Origin: Arthonia radiata
Taxonomy: Eukaryota; Ascomycota; Arthoniomycetes; Arthoniales; Arthoniaceae
NCBI GenBank assembly: GCA_002989075.1
Contig: PSQN01000003.1
Span: 2,670,340-2,734,339, forward strand
Length of the DNA stretch: 64,000 bases
Reading direction: 5' to 3'
Made by a program: the position numbers and the translations under genes
Part shown: positions 1 to 10,001 of the stretch, piece by piece
Position numbering within the stretch: position 1 is the stretch's first letter
Layout of the letters: the number at the start of each line of letters is the position of its first letter
The notes under the pieces: model-generated
Databases searched by the model: none
What the model was told of the DNA's origin: nothing
Seen by the model: only the letters and a program-made list of their open reading frames with translations

Positions 1-162
1 ATCAAGAACTTCCAATGGGGTATGCCGAGAGCGGTGACGCCCCAGAAGCAGAAAACGTACTGTGCGCTGAGCAAGAGTTACACGAGCAAGGCGAACCGCT
101 ACAGGAAGCGGAGCGCGCATTTGAAGAGACATGCAAAGGGGAGTATTCATCGTCGGCGGTAG
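1..162 (+). CDS. 3' end of an unknown basic protein
   Basis: Frame 1 is open from the first base to a TAG at 160-162 and gives 53 residues. The tail is rich in Lys, Arg and His and ends in three arginines. The start and any upstream exons lie outside the window. I do not recognise the family. The basic tail could be a nuclear localisation or nucleic-acid-binding tail, but this is only inference from composition. The reading is supported by the lack of stops and by the following intergenic sequence being closed in all frames over long stretches. Confidence 0.5.
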   Translation: MKNFQWGMPRAVTPQKQKTYCALSKSYTSKANRYRKRSAHLKRHAKGSIHRRR

Positions 163-647
163 GGATTGGATGGCTGACTGATGTTTAGTGAATATACTTG
201 CGTACAATGTGTTTTCATATTACTACTTGTATTCTTGTTTCAGAGGAGACGGGAGGCATACGCAATGCTAGTGTCATTGCCTTCAGAATAGAAGATGGAG
301 TGAAGTCTCAAACACAAACTCAATTTGCCTTCAATCAACATACGACGTGCGTTCCTAGCATCGTGCAATGTTCGTAAATTCTTTCTGCTTTCCTTCCTAC
401 TCTTGGCGTGTCTTTGAATTGCCTAGCGCCTTATGCCCCAGCGCCCATAGGGATAACGCTAGACGCCTGGCCCATGAAAAAGGGCGTGATGGTATCATAC
501 GCCGAAATATTTGTTCAAATGAAAGAGGAAGATTAGATGACAATGTGCATACACGATGGAAGGAATGTCTGATGAAAACTAGATAATGAGCGACAAGCGT
601 CCACAGATGAGGACTATACCTACCTCAGACGTAAATCGCCACCAACC
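163..647. other. intergenic, convergent 3' ends
   Basis: No gene seen. The stretch lies between the end of the partial plus-strand gene and the stop of the minus-strand GH5 gene, so it should hold two 3' untranslated regions. Short open frames here have no recognisable features. Confidence 0.5.
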
Positions 648-2196
648 CTACAAACTCGACACACCACTCTGCTTCAAGGCGCTCGGGCCAGGAACCAACG
701 GCTGCACAACCTTCTGCCAAACCGTCTCATACAAGCCCGGGCCACCATCAGCGGGCGAGGTCCCTGGCTCCAGGCTGCCAATCTGCTGCTTGGTCCCACC
801 TGCATCGGCTCCACAGCAAGCTGGCGCCGCCTTCCACATTGGACCCGCGGCCCACATCGCCCAGCCAATGTACTCGGGCGTTTTGTTCAGGTAGGTGAGG
901 ATGTCTGTGAGATATTTGTCACAATCAGCATTGTTGGCGCCGCCCGTCTCGGAGACGAAGGCCTTCTTCTTGTTGGTTTGCAGCCAGCTTGTTAGCTCGC
1001 TGAGTCTCTCAGGGCCGGGCTGCGTGCACGCTTGCTTGCTGCCGCCGAAGCCGTCGTCGAGGTATTCGTGGATGTCGATGGCGGTGTTGCTGATGGGGTC
1101 GGTGAGGTCGTTGAAGTGGTCTGAGTTGGGCTCGTCTGAGGCGAGTGTCAGCGTTCAAAAAGGTCTTGACGAGGGGAGCTAGACGTACATTGCTTGTCGC
1201 CTGTCTTCTCGGTCCAAGACTGCGCCTTGTGGTCAGTACAGCAGCCTCATGAGTCCGAACAAAAGACATTGTCGTTACGTACATGGCCGCCGGTGTAGCC
1301 GTTGCCAGGCGCGAGGATGAGATTTTTTGAGCCCGAGGCACGGATGCCAGCGATGGCTGCATTGTCATTTTTGACTATGAGCGCAGTGTCCATATCGTGC
1401 GGTTCGTTCTGGAAGTGCGTCGTTAGCTTGCTACGCTACAAGAGACTTCGATGGAGCTCTTAATCCGTGCGTAACAAAGTCATTTTCTTGCAGACGAAGA
1501 GGACAACTCAGACTTTGCATCGAGCAGGGGTAGAATCTAGACGTATGAGGAGACAGAACTAACCATGATCCCAAATATAACATAGTCGTTGCCCTTGAAG
1601 CGCCCCGCAAGTTCCTGCCAGAAGTCTTGGAAAGCTTGAGTGGTTGCAGCACCTGAATCGCTAGACCCAATAACTGGGCCTGATGTAGGCTGGTTGGATG
1701 GATCGCCATATCGCATGTAGTTATGAGGATTGATAATGGCGTATTTTTCTACCGGTGAAAGGGATATGTCAGTTCCTGTCCAGCAGGGCCGCGAGTTGTG
1801 CCGACACTTCGAAGCTTACTGTTCGTCACAGTGATGTGATTGATCGCATCCGCGTATTGTTTGAAGTACTACGACAGTCAGCCTCACGAGCCTGAAAGAA
1901 TTTAAGGTCGCGGTGTGTCGACGTACAGTCTCGTCGAAAGTCTTCCCCAACCCCGTTGCTTTTGGGCACATTCGCTCAAGCAAAAAGCCCACACGAAATA
2001 CGTTGATGTTGTTCTTCGTGGCGAAGGTGTCTACGGTGGATGGATTGATGAAATCATAATCGGTGCCCTGTTTGCCTGGCAGAACGCTGCTGCCAAATTC
2101 ACCACCGGCTTCATTCACACCAGCATATTTGACAGCACATAGTGAGTGAGATGCGAATAGAAGGGATGCAGTAAAGACTGTCTTTAAGAATGACAT
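648..2196 (-). CDS. secreted GH5 endo-beta-1,4-glucanase
   Basis: Predicted to hydrolyse internal beta-1,4 bonds of cellulose outside the cell. Six exons on the minus strand fit GT-AG rules and keep frame: 2196-1927, 1868-1820, 1748-1564, 1408-1283, 1219-1189, 1135-648, giving 382 residues. Residues 1-20 (MSFLKTVFTASLLFASHSLC) look like a signal peptide. The mature part starts with the KYAGVNEAGGEFG block common in fungal GH5 cellulases. The acid/base Glu is E170 in the IMNEPH motif, which is split by an intron between M and N. The nucleophile is E283 in SETGG. The C-terminal WAMWAAGPMW block is also typical. There is no carbohydrate-binding module or Ser/Thr linker, so it is a bare catalytic domain. 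All catalytic residues are present and the gene looks intact. Subfamily 5 is likely but not proven. Confidence 0.9.
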
Positions 2197-3032
2197 TGTT
2201 GAGCGATTGGATGCACAATGAAGGAGAGAAGTTCTCTAGTAGAAAAGATGCGACCTCTCATACTGGAGGCGGGGGAAATTCTTCATTTTATAATCTATCG
2301 GGTGTTGAGAACTGTCCTGGCGTCCCTTACTCAAGCGGTTTCCGAGACGGACGTAGCGAGGACCACGCAGTTAGCGAGGTTGATGATGAAAGCAGGAGGC
2401 ATTTGACTCGGATACAGTGAATTAGCTGATCGCTACAACATGGCCTATATCGAAAGCATCCATCGTAAGCATCTTGCCGCTGTGATATCGTCAATACTAC
2501 CGTCTCACAGGGAAGTATAGGAGTTGGGTGGCGGTCGCGACTAGCCAAGAGAGGTTGTCCTTAGCGACGAATGTTTGGGAGATCTTTCCATGATGTTGTG
2601 CCGCGTGGAAGGGGCGAACGGAGAAGACTACGCCTTCAGAACCATACAAGGCCCCATGGAGAGCATACCTGCCTTGGTGGGATGAAACACATCCGGCAAG
2701 TGCTTGACTCTTGATGTTGTTGGTAGAAGGGGCTGCGCTACAACGCGACAAGGCTGTGATGTTGTCATCATTCGGTATTGAAAGATGATCGTCTCGAGCC
2801 GGTACTCTCGATATCTTGAGACGTGCCCTTTGAGGAAAATGATGCACGTAGGAAGCAGACGTTAGGAGTCAATGCTGTCGCAAGGTCAGGATCATGTGAC
2901 TGCGGTTGGCCCAGCAGGGGCTAGTAGCCCCCGGATGGGCGGCAAGCGAACCTGATGCCTAGCCAGCCCTCTCACTTCAAATCGCCCATTCTCAATCTCG
3001 GGCTGCACTCCATGCACATTCATCCACCCAAG
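2197..3032. other. divergent intergenic region, GH5 and EMC10 promoters
   Basis: This 836 bp stretch separates two divergent starts and should hold both promoters. Open frames at 2327-2548 and 2497-2847 on the minus strand show no domain, signal or splice logic. I see only the candidate TATA and CreA-like hexamers listed separately. Confidence 0.5.
2263..2292 (-). promoter_or_regulatory. candidate TATA box and paired CreA-like hexamers upstream of GH5
   Basis: On the minus strand TATAAAA occurs at 2292-2286, about 90 bp before the GH5 ATG. Two abutting hexamers that fit the CreA consensus SYGGRG lie at 2263-2268 (CTGGAG) and 2269-2274 (GCGGGG), read on the plus strand. Carbon catabolite repression of cellulases by CreA is established in filamentous fungi. 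That these particular sites work is inference, and single hexamers are frequent by chance. Confidence 0.3.
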
Positions 3033-3734
3033 ATGTGGCTCACGACCCTCCTCTTCGCCGCGCTGGCGCTCGCCGCCCACCCCTCAAGCGTCACAGTCTG
3101 GAGCTGGCCCCTCTCCTCCGCCTCCCCCGCACCCCTCGCAACAATCTCCTACGACCCTCTCACCCTCAACACCTCCACCACAGCGTACACTCCTCCCACC
3201 CTTCCAGTCTCCGCATCTCCCAAAGACCTCGTCCGCGTCGGCCTCTACGACCCCAAGGCCGGCGCAAAAAGCTGGTCCGGCACCGCCACCTCCGCCGCGT
3301 CCTTCGACCCCAAGGCCCAGCATCAGATCTCACTGACGCTCGCGCGCGACGGGACACCCATCTCTGTCTCCTTCCACGCCTTCATCGAGGACATTGATCC
3401 GCGCGAAGAGCGCCGGCGTGCGAAACGAGAGGAGAGGCAGCGCAAGCGTGAGGAGGAGCTGGCTGCCAAAGGAAAGCAGCCTAAGTCTAAGGCAGGCCGG
3501 GCGAAGCAGAACAAGGGAGACTCAGGTGCCAACAGAGAGCAGCCCATGGTTGAGATCGTGCGGACGAAGGAGGGGAAGCGGCCGGTGCTGAATAAGCCCG
3601 TGGTGGTGGACGCGACGGGCAAGGTGGAGGGCAAGGACGAAAAGTCGTTCCTGCAGAAATACTGGTGGGCGATTGCTATCTTCTTTGTGCTGCAGTTCGT
3701 GGTGGGCGCCCCGGCAGGAGGAGAAGAGAAGTGA
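3033..3734 (+). CDS. EMC10: ER membrane protein complex subunit 10
   Basis: Subunit of the EMC, which inserts transmembrane segments into the ER membrane. The chosen start at 3033 gives a clean signal peptide (MWLTTLLFAALALAAHPSSV). An in-frame ATG at 2955 would add 26 residues ahead of it and is less likely. The protein is 233 residues from this start. A luminal beta-rich region is followed by a very charged stretch of Lys/Arg/Glu at about residues 125-170. The end reads KSFLQKYW, then a single hydrophobic segment, then GAP and a short Gly/Glu tail. Human EMC10 has the closely similar KSFFAKYW, a hydrophobic segment and SGAPD at its end, which is the main reason for the call. There are no introns. 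It is divergent from the GH5 gene. Confidence 0.8.
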   Translation: MWLTTLLFAALALAAHPSSVTVWSWPLSSASPAPLATISYDPLTLNTSTTAYTPPTLPVSASPKDLVRVGLYDPKAGAKSWSGTATSAASFDPKAQHQISLTLARDGTPISVSFHAFIEDIDPREERRRAKREERQRKREEELAAKGKQPKSKAGRAKQNKGDSGANREQPMVEIVRTKEGKRPVLNKPVVVDATGKVEGKDEKSFLQKYWWAIAIFFVLQFVVGAPAGGEEK

Positions 3735-4229
3735 GCAGGCCAAAGGATCCGAGGGAGGAAAGGAGAGCCTTCCGTATGGAGAACGATCGGCAAGATTCGC
3801 AACGCGGCGACGGTTGTATGGGTGACTTGCGGCCTTCCGGAAAGACATGCCCTGTAACGTGGTCCACAAAGATAGGCCTCAACTACTCGAGCCGTCGCGT
3901 CGCGTCGCATCCAGCCGTCAACCATTGAAGATGGTTGCCACGCGCTTTGCAGCACCACGATGAATGACTTCAGCTCCCCAGAATCAACATTTGGGAGAAT
4001 CCACGGGAGACCACAGAGTAGACGGTGCGCAGCACGAGTAGTAGGACGGGGAGATATCGCGAAATCAGGAAAGCTGCTATCGTTCCATCGAGGGCCGTTA
4101 AGATCATGTTCTATGTCCATACTTTTCCCACTGTACCAATCTGCACCGATCTCAAGCATCCTCAGCGCACCTCAAGCCCTCTACCAGTCATACTCTACCA
4201 GCGTAAGCTACACAGCTCGCATTTACCGC
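3735..4229. other. intergenic, convergent 3' ends
   Basis: No gene supported. The frames at 3960-4577 plus and 3323-4159 minus overlap real genes in other frames and have no recognisable content. A short cgtcg repeat occurs near 3893-3910. Confidence 0.45.
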
Positions 4230-6300
4230 TCATTTGCTCCATCCCGAGATGGCCTCGTTCACACTCTTCCGCCACTCTTGCTGCTGGTTGCACTGCTGCA
4301 AGAAGACTTTGTACTTCGCCAGCAGCAGCTGCTTCTCCACAGGGTCTTTGGTGGGGTGCACCGCCTTGCCCGGCTTGCTCATACGGTCCATGATGTTCCA
4401 CAGAGGCTCACTCTTGCCCTCCTTGTCCACGCTTGCCGCCTTGACAGCCAACATAGCAGCACCGTGCACCACGGCTGCAGTTACATATCGTGGGATGAGC
4501 ACAGGCATGTCGCAAGCTGTGGCCATGAGTTGCATCAAGATCTCATTCTGACACTGGCTGCCAGACATGAAAACTGATGAGATCTGGTGACCGCTGTCGT
4601 TCATCGTGTCAATAATTTGACGCGTCTGCAGAGCGATTGACTCCATGGCGCCGTAGTAGTACAACGCGAGACCGCTGACGCTCTTGTCGGATGACAAGCC
4701 AGTCACGGAGCCCACCATGGTGGGATCAGCGACCGGCGATCGGTTGCCGAACAAGTCGCCGTAAAAGAAGAAGTGTCGTCCAAGCCATGGTACGGATGGG
4801 CCATTCTGTTCGTCTTTCATCTCCAACAGCTTCTCATTGAGATATGTGTATATGTTAGCGTTGTAGGATTCGGCAATGGAGAGTGCTTCCTGGTGCGCTG
4901 GATGGGTTTCGATGACATGCTTAAGCATCTCTCCAGTAGCCGACTGACCACCCTCAGCAAGCCAGTAGTCGGGAATCAAGACATCCTTGTATGGACCCCA
5001 CACGCCATTGACGAAGACTGGTTTGGGCGACATGCAGATATGGCAAGTGGACGTGCCAGCAACAGCTGCTAAGCGTGTGAAAGCTTGGGAGACGTGGTTC
5101 TTAGCAGCCTCAGGATTGACCTCTTGATCAGTTAGCTTGACTTTTGCGCCGACAGTGCCAACCCAGCCGGCATAGGCATCGATGACGCCTGAGCCGACTG
5201 CAATGCCGGCAGGCAGACCCATGTCTTGAGCAGCCCTCTCGCTCAGGGTGCCAGCCAAGTCACCAGCAGATTGGTATTCGCCGTTCTGTGAGCACAGTCA
5301 GTCGTCGTTCACGTATCAAGATCTGAGAGAAACTCACCACGCCCTCAAGGCCTCCCAACCGCTCGAAGTTGTTTTCGCAAAGGTCATCAAGGCCAATGGT
5401 CTTGAGGAAGTCCTCCTGCCATCCAGTCTTGCTGCCATCCACGCCGATCGGCACATAGCCCTGCTTGCAGACCACGCTGCAGTTGCTACGCTTCTCGTTA
5501 CCAGTAGCCATGTGCGTCAGAGCGTCAGTCAGGTCGTAGAACTTGCATCGAGCGAACTGCTCCGGGGTCATATGGTTCTTGAGCCAGAGAATCTTGGGTA
5601 TTTCCATCTCGATGGACATTGTCCCTCCCACGTATCGTAAAAGATTGTGGTTGGTCGCGTTGATCTTGTTGGTCTCTTCGATGGGACGGTGATCCAGCCA
5701 GAGGACAACGTTGCGGTCTTCACCATCTCTGTTGCTGAAGTCCGGCCCGGTGACGCTCTGAGGTTGGTCGGTGTCCTGCGTGAAGACGGCGAGGGAGCAA
5801 GTGGCGTCAAATGCTATGCCACGGATGGTTGCGGGGTCGATGCTGTGCTGGTCCATGGCCGTGTGGATGGACCGGCAGATGCAGCGCCACATGTCGGAGG
5901 TGGATTGCTCCTGTAGGATTTCATGTTAGCCTGCAATGTGGTTTAAAGCGCTTTCAGCGCATGCACTATTTCTCAGATGCCTTGAAAGAAGCCGACAAGA
6001 TTGCTGGGGTTATCTTAGGGACCAGCGATCTGCCCTCTCTCCGCTTGACGGCGGAGTAGCGGTTTCTAAAGCAGTACTTACATAGTAGCCAGTCTGTGGT
6101 TGCCAGAGCTGGATGTTTTCTGAAGCGAGGCCAACGATGTCGCCATTGTCATTGATGATGGCAGCTCTCGCGCTACCTGTGCCAACGTCGATGCCGATGT
6201 AGTGGTTGATGTGTGGTCGGAGCTCATTATGAGGATCAGTAGAGAGCTGTCGGCGAGGTTGTAGGGAGTGTTGACGGAAGGGTAGGTGCGGTGAATTCAT
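4230..6300 (-). CDS. FGGY-family carbohydrate kinase, probable D-ribulokinase
   Basis: Predicted cytosolic kinase that phosphorylates a pentulose such as D-ribulose, like human FGGY and yeast YDR109C. Three exons on the minus strand keep frame: 6300-6082, 5910-5338, 5285-4230, giving 615 residues. The N-terminal FGGY domain starts with the phosphate-binding YIGIDVGTGSARAAI at about residue 34. FDATCSLAVF and VLWLDHRP follow. The C-terminal domain has GSGVIDAYAGWVGTVGA and FMSGSQCQNEILMQLMA, matching the ATPase fold of the carbohydrate kinase family. The length fits the larger YDR109C-type members rather than glycerol or xylulose kinases of about 500-550 residues. Intron 1 is 171 nt and intron 2 is 52 nt. 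Substrate assignment is by family only. Confidence 0.88.
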
Positions 6301-6718
6301 TTTGAGGGAGGCTGAAGCTCTAAAACAATAGGGCTGTTGGTATTGTGAGACAACGCGAGCTTTTTAGGAAGAGGATGGGGTCAAAGTTGTGGGGACGCGA
6401 GTAAGAGGATGACAAGACCGGTGAGATCGAAGCTTGGGACGAGATGACAACTGGGGAAGGGGTCAAGCTTATGATCTGGGCAGATTCGGGATGAGAAGAG
6501 GACAACACTCACTTTGCAACGGGCAGAGTCGGCAGGTCGTCGTCGACGGCACAACAGGCCAGCTCAGCAACAACAATTATTTTGTGACCTTTGGCCCCCA
6601 CTATCGAGAAATGCCCCTCCCGGCGCCGTCGTGCCGTAGCTGCCGCGCACCCCATACCGCCTCGGGCCTAGTTTGACGCCTGTTCCTGGACCGCGAAAAG
6701 GACGCCCAAGCTCCTGGG
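6301..6718. other. divergent intergenic region
   Basis: Shared upstream region of the kinase (minus) and the metallophosphoesterase (plus). I see no coding potential and no clear regulatory motif. Confidence 0.45.
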
Positions 6719-7774
6719 ATGAGCTCTCTATCGTGGAGCGACATCCTCGACGATGTGCGCGAAGAAACCAGCGAGATTTTCCAACATATCACGGACGGGA
6801 TGAACCGCATCATCGACCATTTCGCCCCACCACCCTCTTCTCCATTCCTCGCTCCTAGCCCGCTTCATAACCTTCTCACGCAGCCGACGTCCTTCCTTGC
6901 TCGTCTCCTCTACGCCCTACTACTCTCCCTCCGCTCCTCGCCTTCGCCTTCAAGTCCTGCAATTCGCGTCATCTGCATCTCAGACACCCATACGCAGACG
7001 AAGAAAATACCAGCCGGGGATCTGCTCATCCACGCGGGTGATCTCTGCAATGTCGGCAGTCCGGCGGAGCTCAATGCACAGATCGAATGGCTAGATTCAC
7101 TTCCGCACAGGTACAAGGTAGTCATTGCGGGCAACCACGACGCTTTTTTAGATCCGAGAAGTCGGCGCACCTTGTCAAAACAAGATCAGTCTGGAAGCAT
7201 TGACTGGAAAGGGGTGCAATATCTCCAGCATAGCACGACCACGCTCGCGTTTCCTAGCCGCACTCTGAAGATCTACGGCGCACCTCAGATTCCTGCATTA
7301 GGCGGCGCAGAGCACGCCTTTCAATACGCTCGAGGTCAAGACGCTTGGACGGAGACGATGCCGAGAGACGCTGACATTGTCATCACACATACACCGCCCA
7401 AATGGCACCGCGATCTGCAGGCTGGGCTCGGATGCGAGTGGCTGCTGAAAGAGATCGGACGTGTTAGACCCAGATTGCATGTTTGTGCGCACATTCACGA
7501 TGACCGTGGCGTTGATGTGTTGTGGTGGAATGGTGCACAACGAGCATATGAACGCGTTAGAGAGCGGGGAGATTGGGAAGAAACTTGGTGCATCATCGAT
7601 CCACGAAATTGGCTTGATATGGGGTTGATGATTGCTAGCGTCTTCAAAGCGGTCGTCTGGCGAGCTGTGTGGGGTGGCAGAGAGAAGGCTAGAGGAACAA
7701 TTTGTGTGAACGCTGCGCTGATAAAGAACAGCACGGGAAAGCTCGACAATGAGCCGGTCATCGCTTGCGTTTGA
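6719..7774 (+). CDS. calcineurin-like metallophosphoesterase, MPPED1/2-type
   Basis: Single exon of 351 residues. The metallophosphatase motifs appear in order: D-x-H in ISDTHT (D89, H91), GD in HAGDL (107-108), GNHD (138-141), H in THTPP (223-227), and AHIH (257-260). These ligands bind two metal ions in the family. The order and spacing match the small MPPED/239AB group rather than Ser/Thr phosphatases. The last motif is normally GHxH and here starts with Ala, keeping both histidines. Residues 60-75 are hydrophobic and could be a membrane anchor or a buried helix. The region after 285 is not conserved in my reading. The substrate is unknown; rat MPPED2 acts weakly on cyclic nucleotides, and nothing here shows that for this protein. 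Confidence 0.85.
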   Translation: MSSLSWSDILDDVREETSEIFQHITDGMNRIIDHFAPPPSSPFLAPSPLHNLLTQPTSFLARLLYALLLSLRSSPSPSSPAIRVICISDTHTQTKKIPAGDLLIHAGDLCNVGSPAELNAQIEWLDSLPHRYKVVIAGNHDAFLDPRSRRTLSKQDQSGSIDWKGVQYLQHSTTTLAFPSRTLKIYGAPQIPALGGAEHAFQYARGQDAWTETMPRDADIVITHTPPKWHRDLQAGLGCEWLLKEIGRVRPRLHVCAHIHDDRGVDVLWWNGAQRAYERVRERGDWEETWCIIDPRNWLDMGLMIASVFKAVVWRAVWGGREKARGTICVNAALIKNSTGKLDNEPVIACV

Positions 7775-7800
7775 GGTCTGATCAACTCATCCTAAAAGTT

Positions 7801-8961
7801 CTACTCGAATCTGGGAAGCAGTCCAGCCTTCCTGAACATATCGAAGGTATTCAGCCAGGTCTCATTTGGATCATCCTCTTCATCAAATCCAGCTGCCTTT
7901 GTTTTGTCCATTGAAAGCTGGCGATCAAAGTCCATATGGAATCCATACCCATCCAAGTGGCCAGGTAAATGCACCAGGTCGCATTGGAATCCGCGATCTT
8001 GCAATACATGACCGTGCTTCTTGATGTACTCGCCTGGTTTCAGCTCCTGCTGTGGCCGCGATGCCGGACCTACACCGTTGAGTCCAAACGCACTGGCGAT
8101 CACTGGCCATCGCTCAGCATGAGATGTTGGCTTCACCCGATCTGCGACATTGAACAGCTGCCCTCCGGTCTTCTCGGGGCTCAAGCTTGCCCAGATCGCT
8201 TGTCGTGCGATCTTCTTGGAGGAAGCTTCATTGAATAGCGCGTTATACCCTTTCTCCGTGCCTGGATAGCAAACTTCTGCTCCTTCGCCTTCCACTAGCC
8301 GGTAACAGCTGAGCCAGGTCGCCCAGTGGCCCGCCAGACTCCACCCGGATCCATTGGGCGCGAAGCCGATGATGGCGTCCATAATCATCTCGGCCCACGT
8401 CCACTGCTTGCCAGCCGAAAGACGGGTCAGGACGTCACGCATGCCGTAGTAAGGTATCATCTCACCCAACTCACCAGGCAGACATGGGACATCTTCTTTC
8501 AAAGGTGCTTCAAAATACCCGCCGGGCTTGTATACGCCGTAAGCCATCGAGCCACCTGGGTAAGTGACGAATCTGAGGGATCGCGTAAGGCTCTCAACGG
8601 CTAGAATCGCACGCTCGAGCATTTCGATATTGATCCTGGCTTCCTCCACGAGGCCAAGCGAAGATGCTTGGTGGGCGAAGAAGAAGACGTGTGTCACAGT
8701 GTCAACGCTCTCAACCTTTGTCGCTAGTGACTTTGCAAGATCTTCTGGTGTCGCCACGCTGAGGTTGATGCCATGGATCAGGTTCAGCTGGGGACGCTCG
8801 GGCGATGGCTTCGGCCAGAATGACTTGGAGAGTTCAAGGGGACGATTCGTCAACGCTGTGACTCTTTCGAAGACGTTTGCCTTGGGATAGTTAAGGAGTA
8901 GCTGATTGACGACTGCCCAACCATTAAGACCAGAGGCGCCGAACACGAGTGCGTGTGCCAT
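7801..8961 (-). CDS. PRISE-type short-chain dehydrogenase/reductase
   Basis: NAD(P)-dependent reductase of the extended SDR superfamily, 386 residues in one exon. The nucleotide-binding motif GASGLNG lies at residues 8-14. A second conserved block, VTYPGGSMAYGVY, is followed by PYYGMRDVL, the place of the active-site Tyr in progesterone 5-beta-reductase/iridoid synthase-like proteins. Fungal members (SirQ-like) occur in both primary and secondary metabolism. No biosynthetic genes surround it, so its substrate cannot be inferred. It ends 26 bp from the convergent metallophosphoesterase, so their 3' ends nearly touch. Its upstream side faces the transposon block 350 bp away. Confidence 0.8.
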   Translation of the reverse strand: MAHALVFGASGLNGWAVVNQLLLNYPKANVFERVTALTNRPLELSKSFWPKPSPERPQLNLIHGINLSVATPEDLAKSLATKVESVDTVTHVFFFAHQASSLGLVEEARINIEMLERAILAVESLTRSLRFVTYPGGSMAYGVYKPGGYFEAPLKEDVPCLPGELGEMIPYYGMRDVLTRLSAGKQWTWAEMIMDAIIGFAPNGSGWSLAGHWATWLSCYRLVEGEGAEVCYPGTEKGYNALFNEASSKKIARQAIWASLSPEKTGGQLFNVADRVKPTSHAERWPVIASAFGLNGVGPASRPQQELKPGEYIKKHGHVLQDRGFQCDLVHLPGHLDGYGFHMDFDRQLSMDKTKAAGFDEEDDPNETWLNTFDMFRKAGLLPRFE

Positions 8962-9308
8962 GCTTGCCCTTGAGTTGAAGTTTCCAGAGACAGGGCAGTA
9001 TTTGAGTGATAAGGTCGCTTCTCAGTACAGTTGTGAGACTGGGGCCATCAAAGGCTTGTCCATCTACATTTGTACCCGGCTCTGCGACAGGCGAAGCTCA
9101 TAAGTATCTTCTATTCGTGAATTCACGCCAGTGCTTGCATGTCCGACTACAGTGACTCATGCCCTTGTACGGAGTAAGGCTTGAAAGCATTTACTGGATG
9201 CGGAAGCCTATTCGCATGATGAACACACGATGAGTGCATCAAGCTGCGAAGATGCTGTGTGACTCTTGACAGCCCTATCGCTGGGAAGATCACGGGAATA
9301 TTACAATA
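8962..9308. other. intergenic flank up to the transposon insertion site
   Basis: Promoter side of the reductase. The TA at 9307-9308 is the left copy of the transposon target duplication. Base composition is that of normal host DNA, with no obvious RIP leakage. Confidence 0.5.
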
Positions 9309-9477
9309 CCCGTACCCTCCGCGCTCAGCCCTATTGGGCACAAATTCCTGCGCTAAACCGCTTCGGAATTTCTCATTTGTCGGGTACTAGCATAAGCTAG
9401 TACCCGACGCATACCCGAAATGGTCGCATACCCGAGATCGATTCCATATATTTTACCTACACGCCGCAAAGAGCTTC
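9309..9477. repeat. left terminal inverted repeat, 169 bp
   Basis: Matches the reverse complement of 33557-33725 over the full 169 bp with only about four or five differences. It starts CCCGTACCCTCCGCG. Inside is a perfect palindrome at 9379-9408 with 13 bp arms and an ATAA spacer. Two 11 bp direct repeats CGCATACCCGA lie at 9408-9418 and 9425-9435. The repeated TACCCG core is a candidate transposase-binding site. Confidence 0.92.
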
Positions 9478-9818
9478 CTAAAATTGAATAATTGACTCTC
9501 CGATCGATAGTTGAGGCTCAGAGCGCGCTTTTGACTTCCCTTTTTGGCTATTTGTGCGTTTTTTGGTACGCACAACTTCCTTTTCGGTCTCAGCAGCATC
9601 CCGATTCTTTACCATCTTTCTTAAAGAGGTAGCTGAAATAACGCCACCCTTCTGCATTTGGCGCCCATCTCCTTTCTTGCGTTTAAGCTCCTCGCGCCGA
9701 CGCGCCTCTGATTGGATAGAATCAAGATCCTCCTGAACTAGGTCTCTTTCAGTAATCACACGCTCTCCGATATGCGCAAGCTGCCCCATTCTTATCCAAA
9801 AAGGGGCTAGTTCCGGGC
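9478..9818 (-). pseudogene. Fot/pogo transposase, C-terminal part
   Basis: This is the last 341 bp of the transposase frame. It is open from 9789 to the stop at 9478-9480 and encodes a charged tail with many Lys, Arg and Glu. It reads straight on from the piece ending at 26004 once the Copia insertion and its 5 bp duplication are removed. The tail is poorly conserved in the family, so its identity rests on continuity with the upstream pieces and on its position against the repeat. Confidence 0.7.
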
Positions 9819-10001
9819 TGTCAGAAGTTGATGAGATCCTTTCGATTCAACTGCAAACGAAGCTCGAACTGGACTATATGTGCGTGCCAAGACCTGTGTC
9901 TGTATCAGGTATCGTGGCATGCCAAGCCCGCTCCAGGAGTCCAAAGCTAGTGCATGAAAGTTGAGACTGAACCAGGACTTCAGCGTCTATAATTTCTGAC
10001 A
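9819..10001. repeat. Copia-1 LTR (left copy, 183 bp)
   Basis: Starts TGTCAGAAGTTGATGAG and ends ATTTCTGACA, so it has the TG...CA ends of LTRs. It aligns over its full length with 25816-25998. This copy looks nearly free of RIP, unlike its partner. Confidence 0.9.

Noticed and set aside
586-1182. Plus-strand frames across the GH5 gene
   Set aside because: They are antisense shadows; the minus strand carries the catalytic motifs and consistent introns.
2497-2847. Minus-strand frame of 116 codons in the GH5/EMC10 interval
   Set aside because: No domain, signal or conserved-looking stretch; length is within chance.
3323-4159. Minus-strand frame of 278 codons
   Set aside because: Mostly antisense to EMC10, low complexity, no recognisable features.
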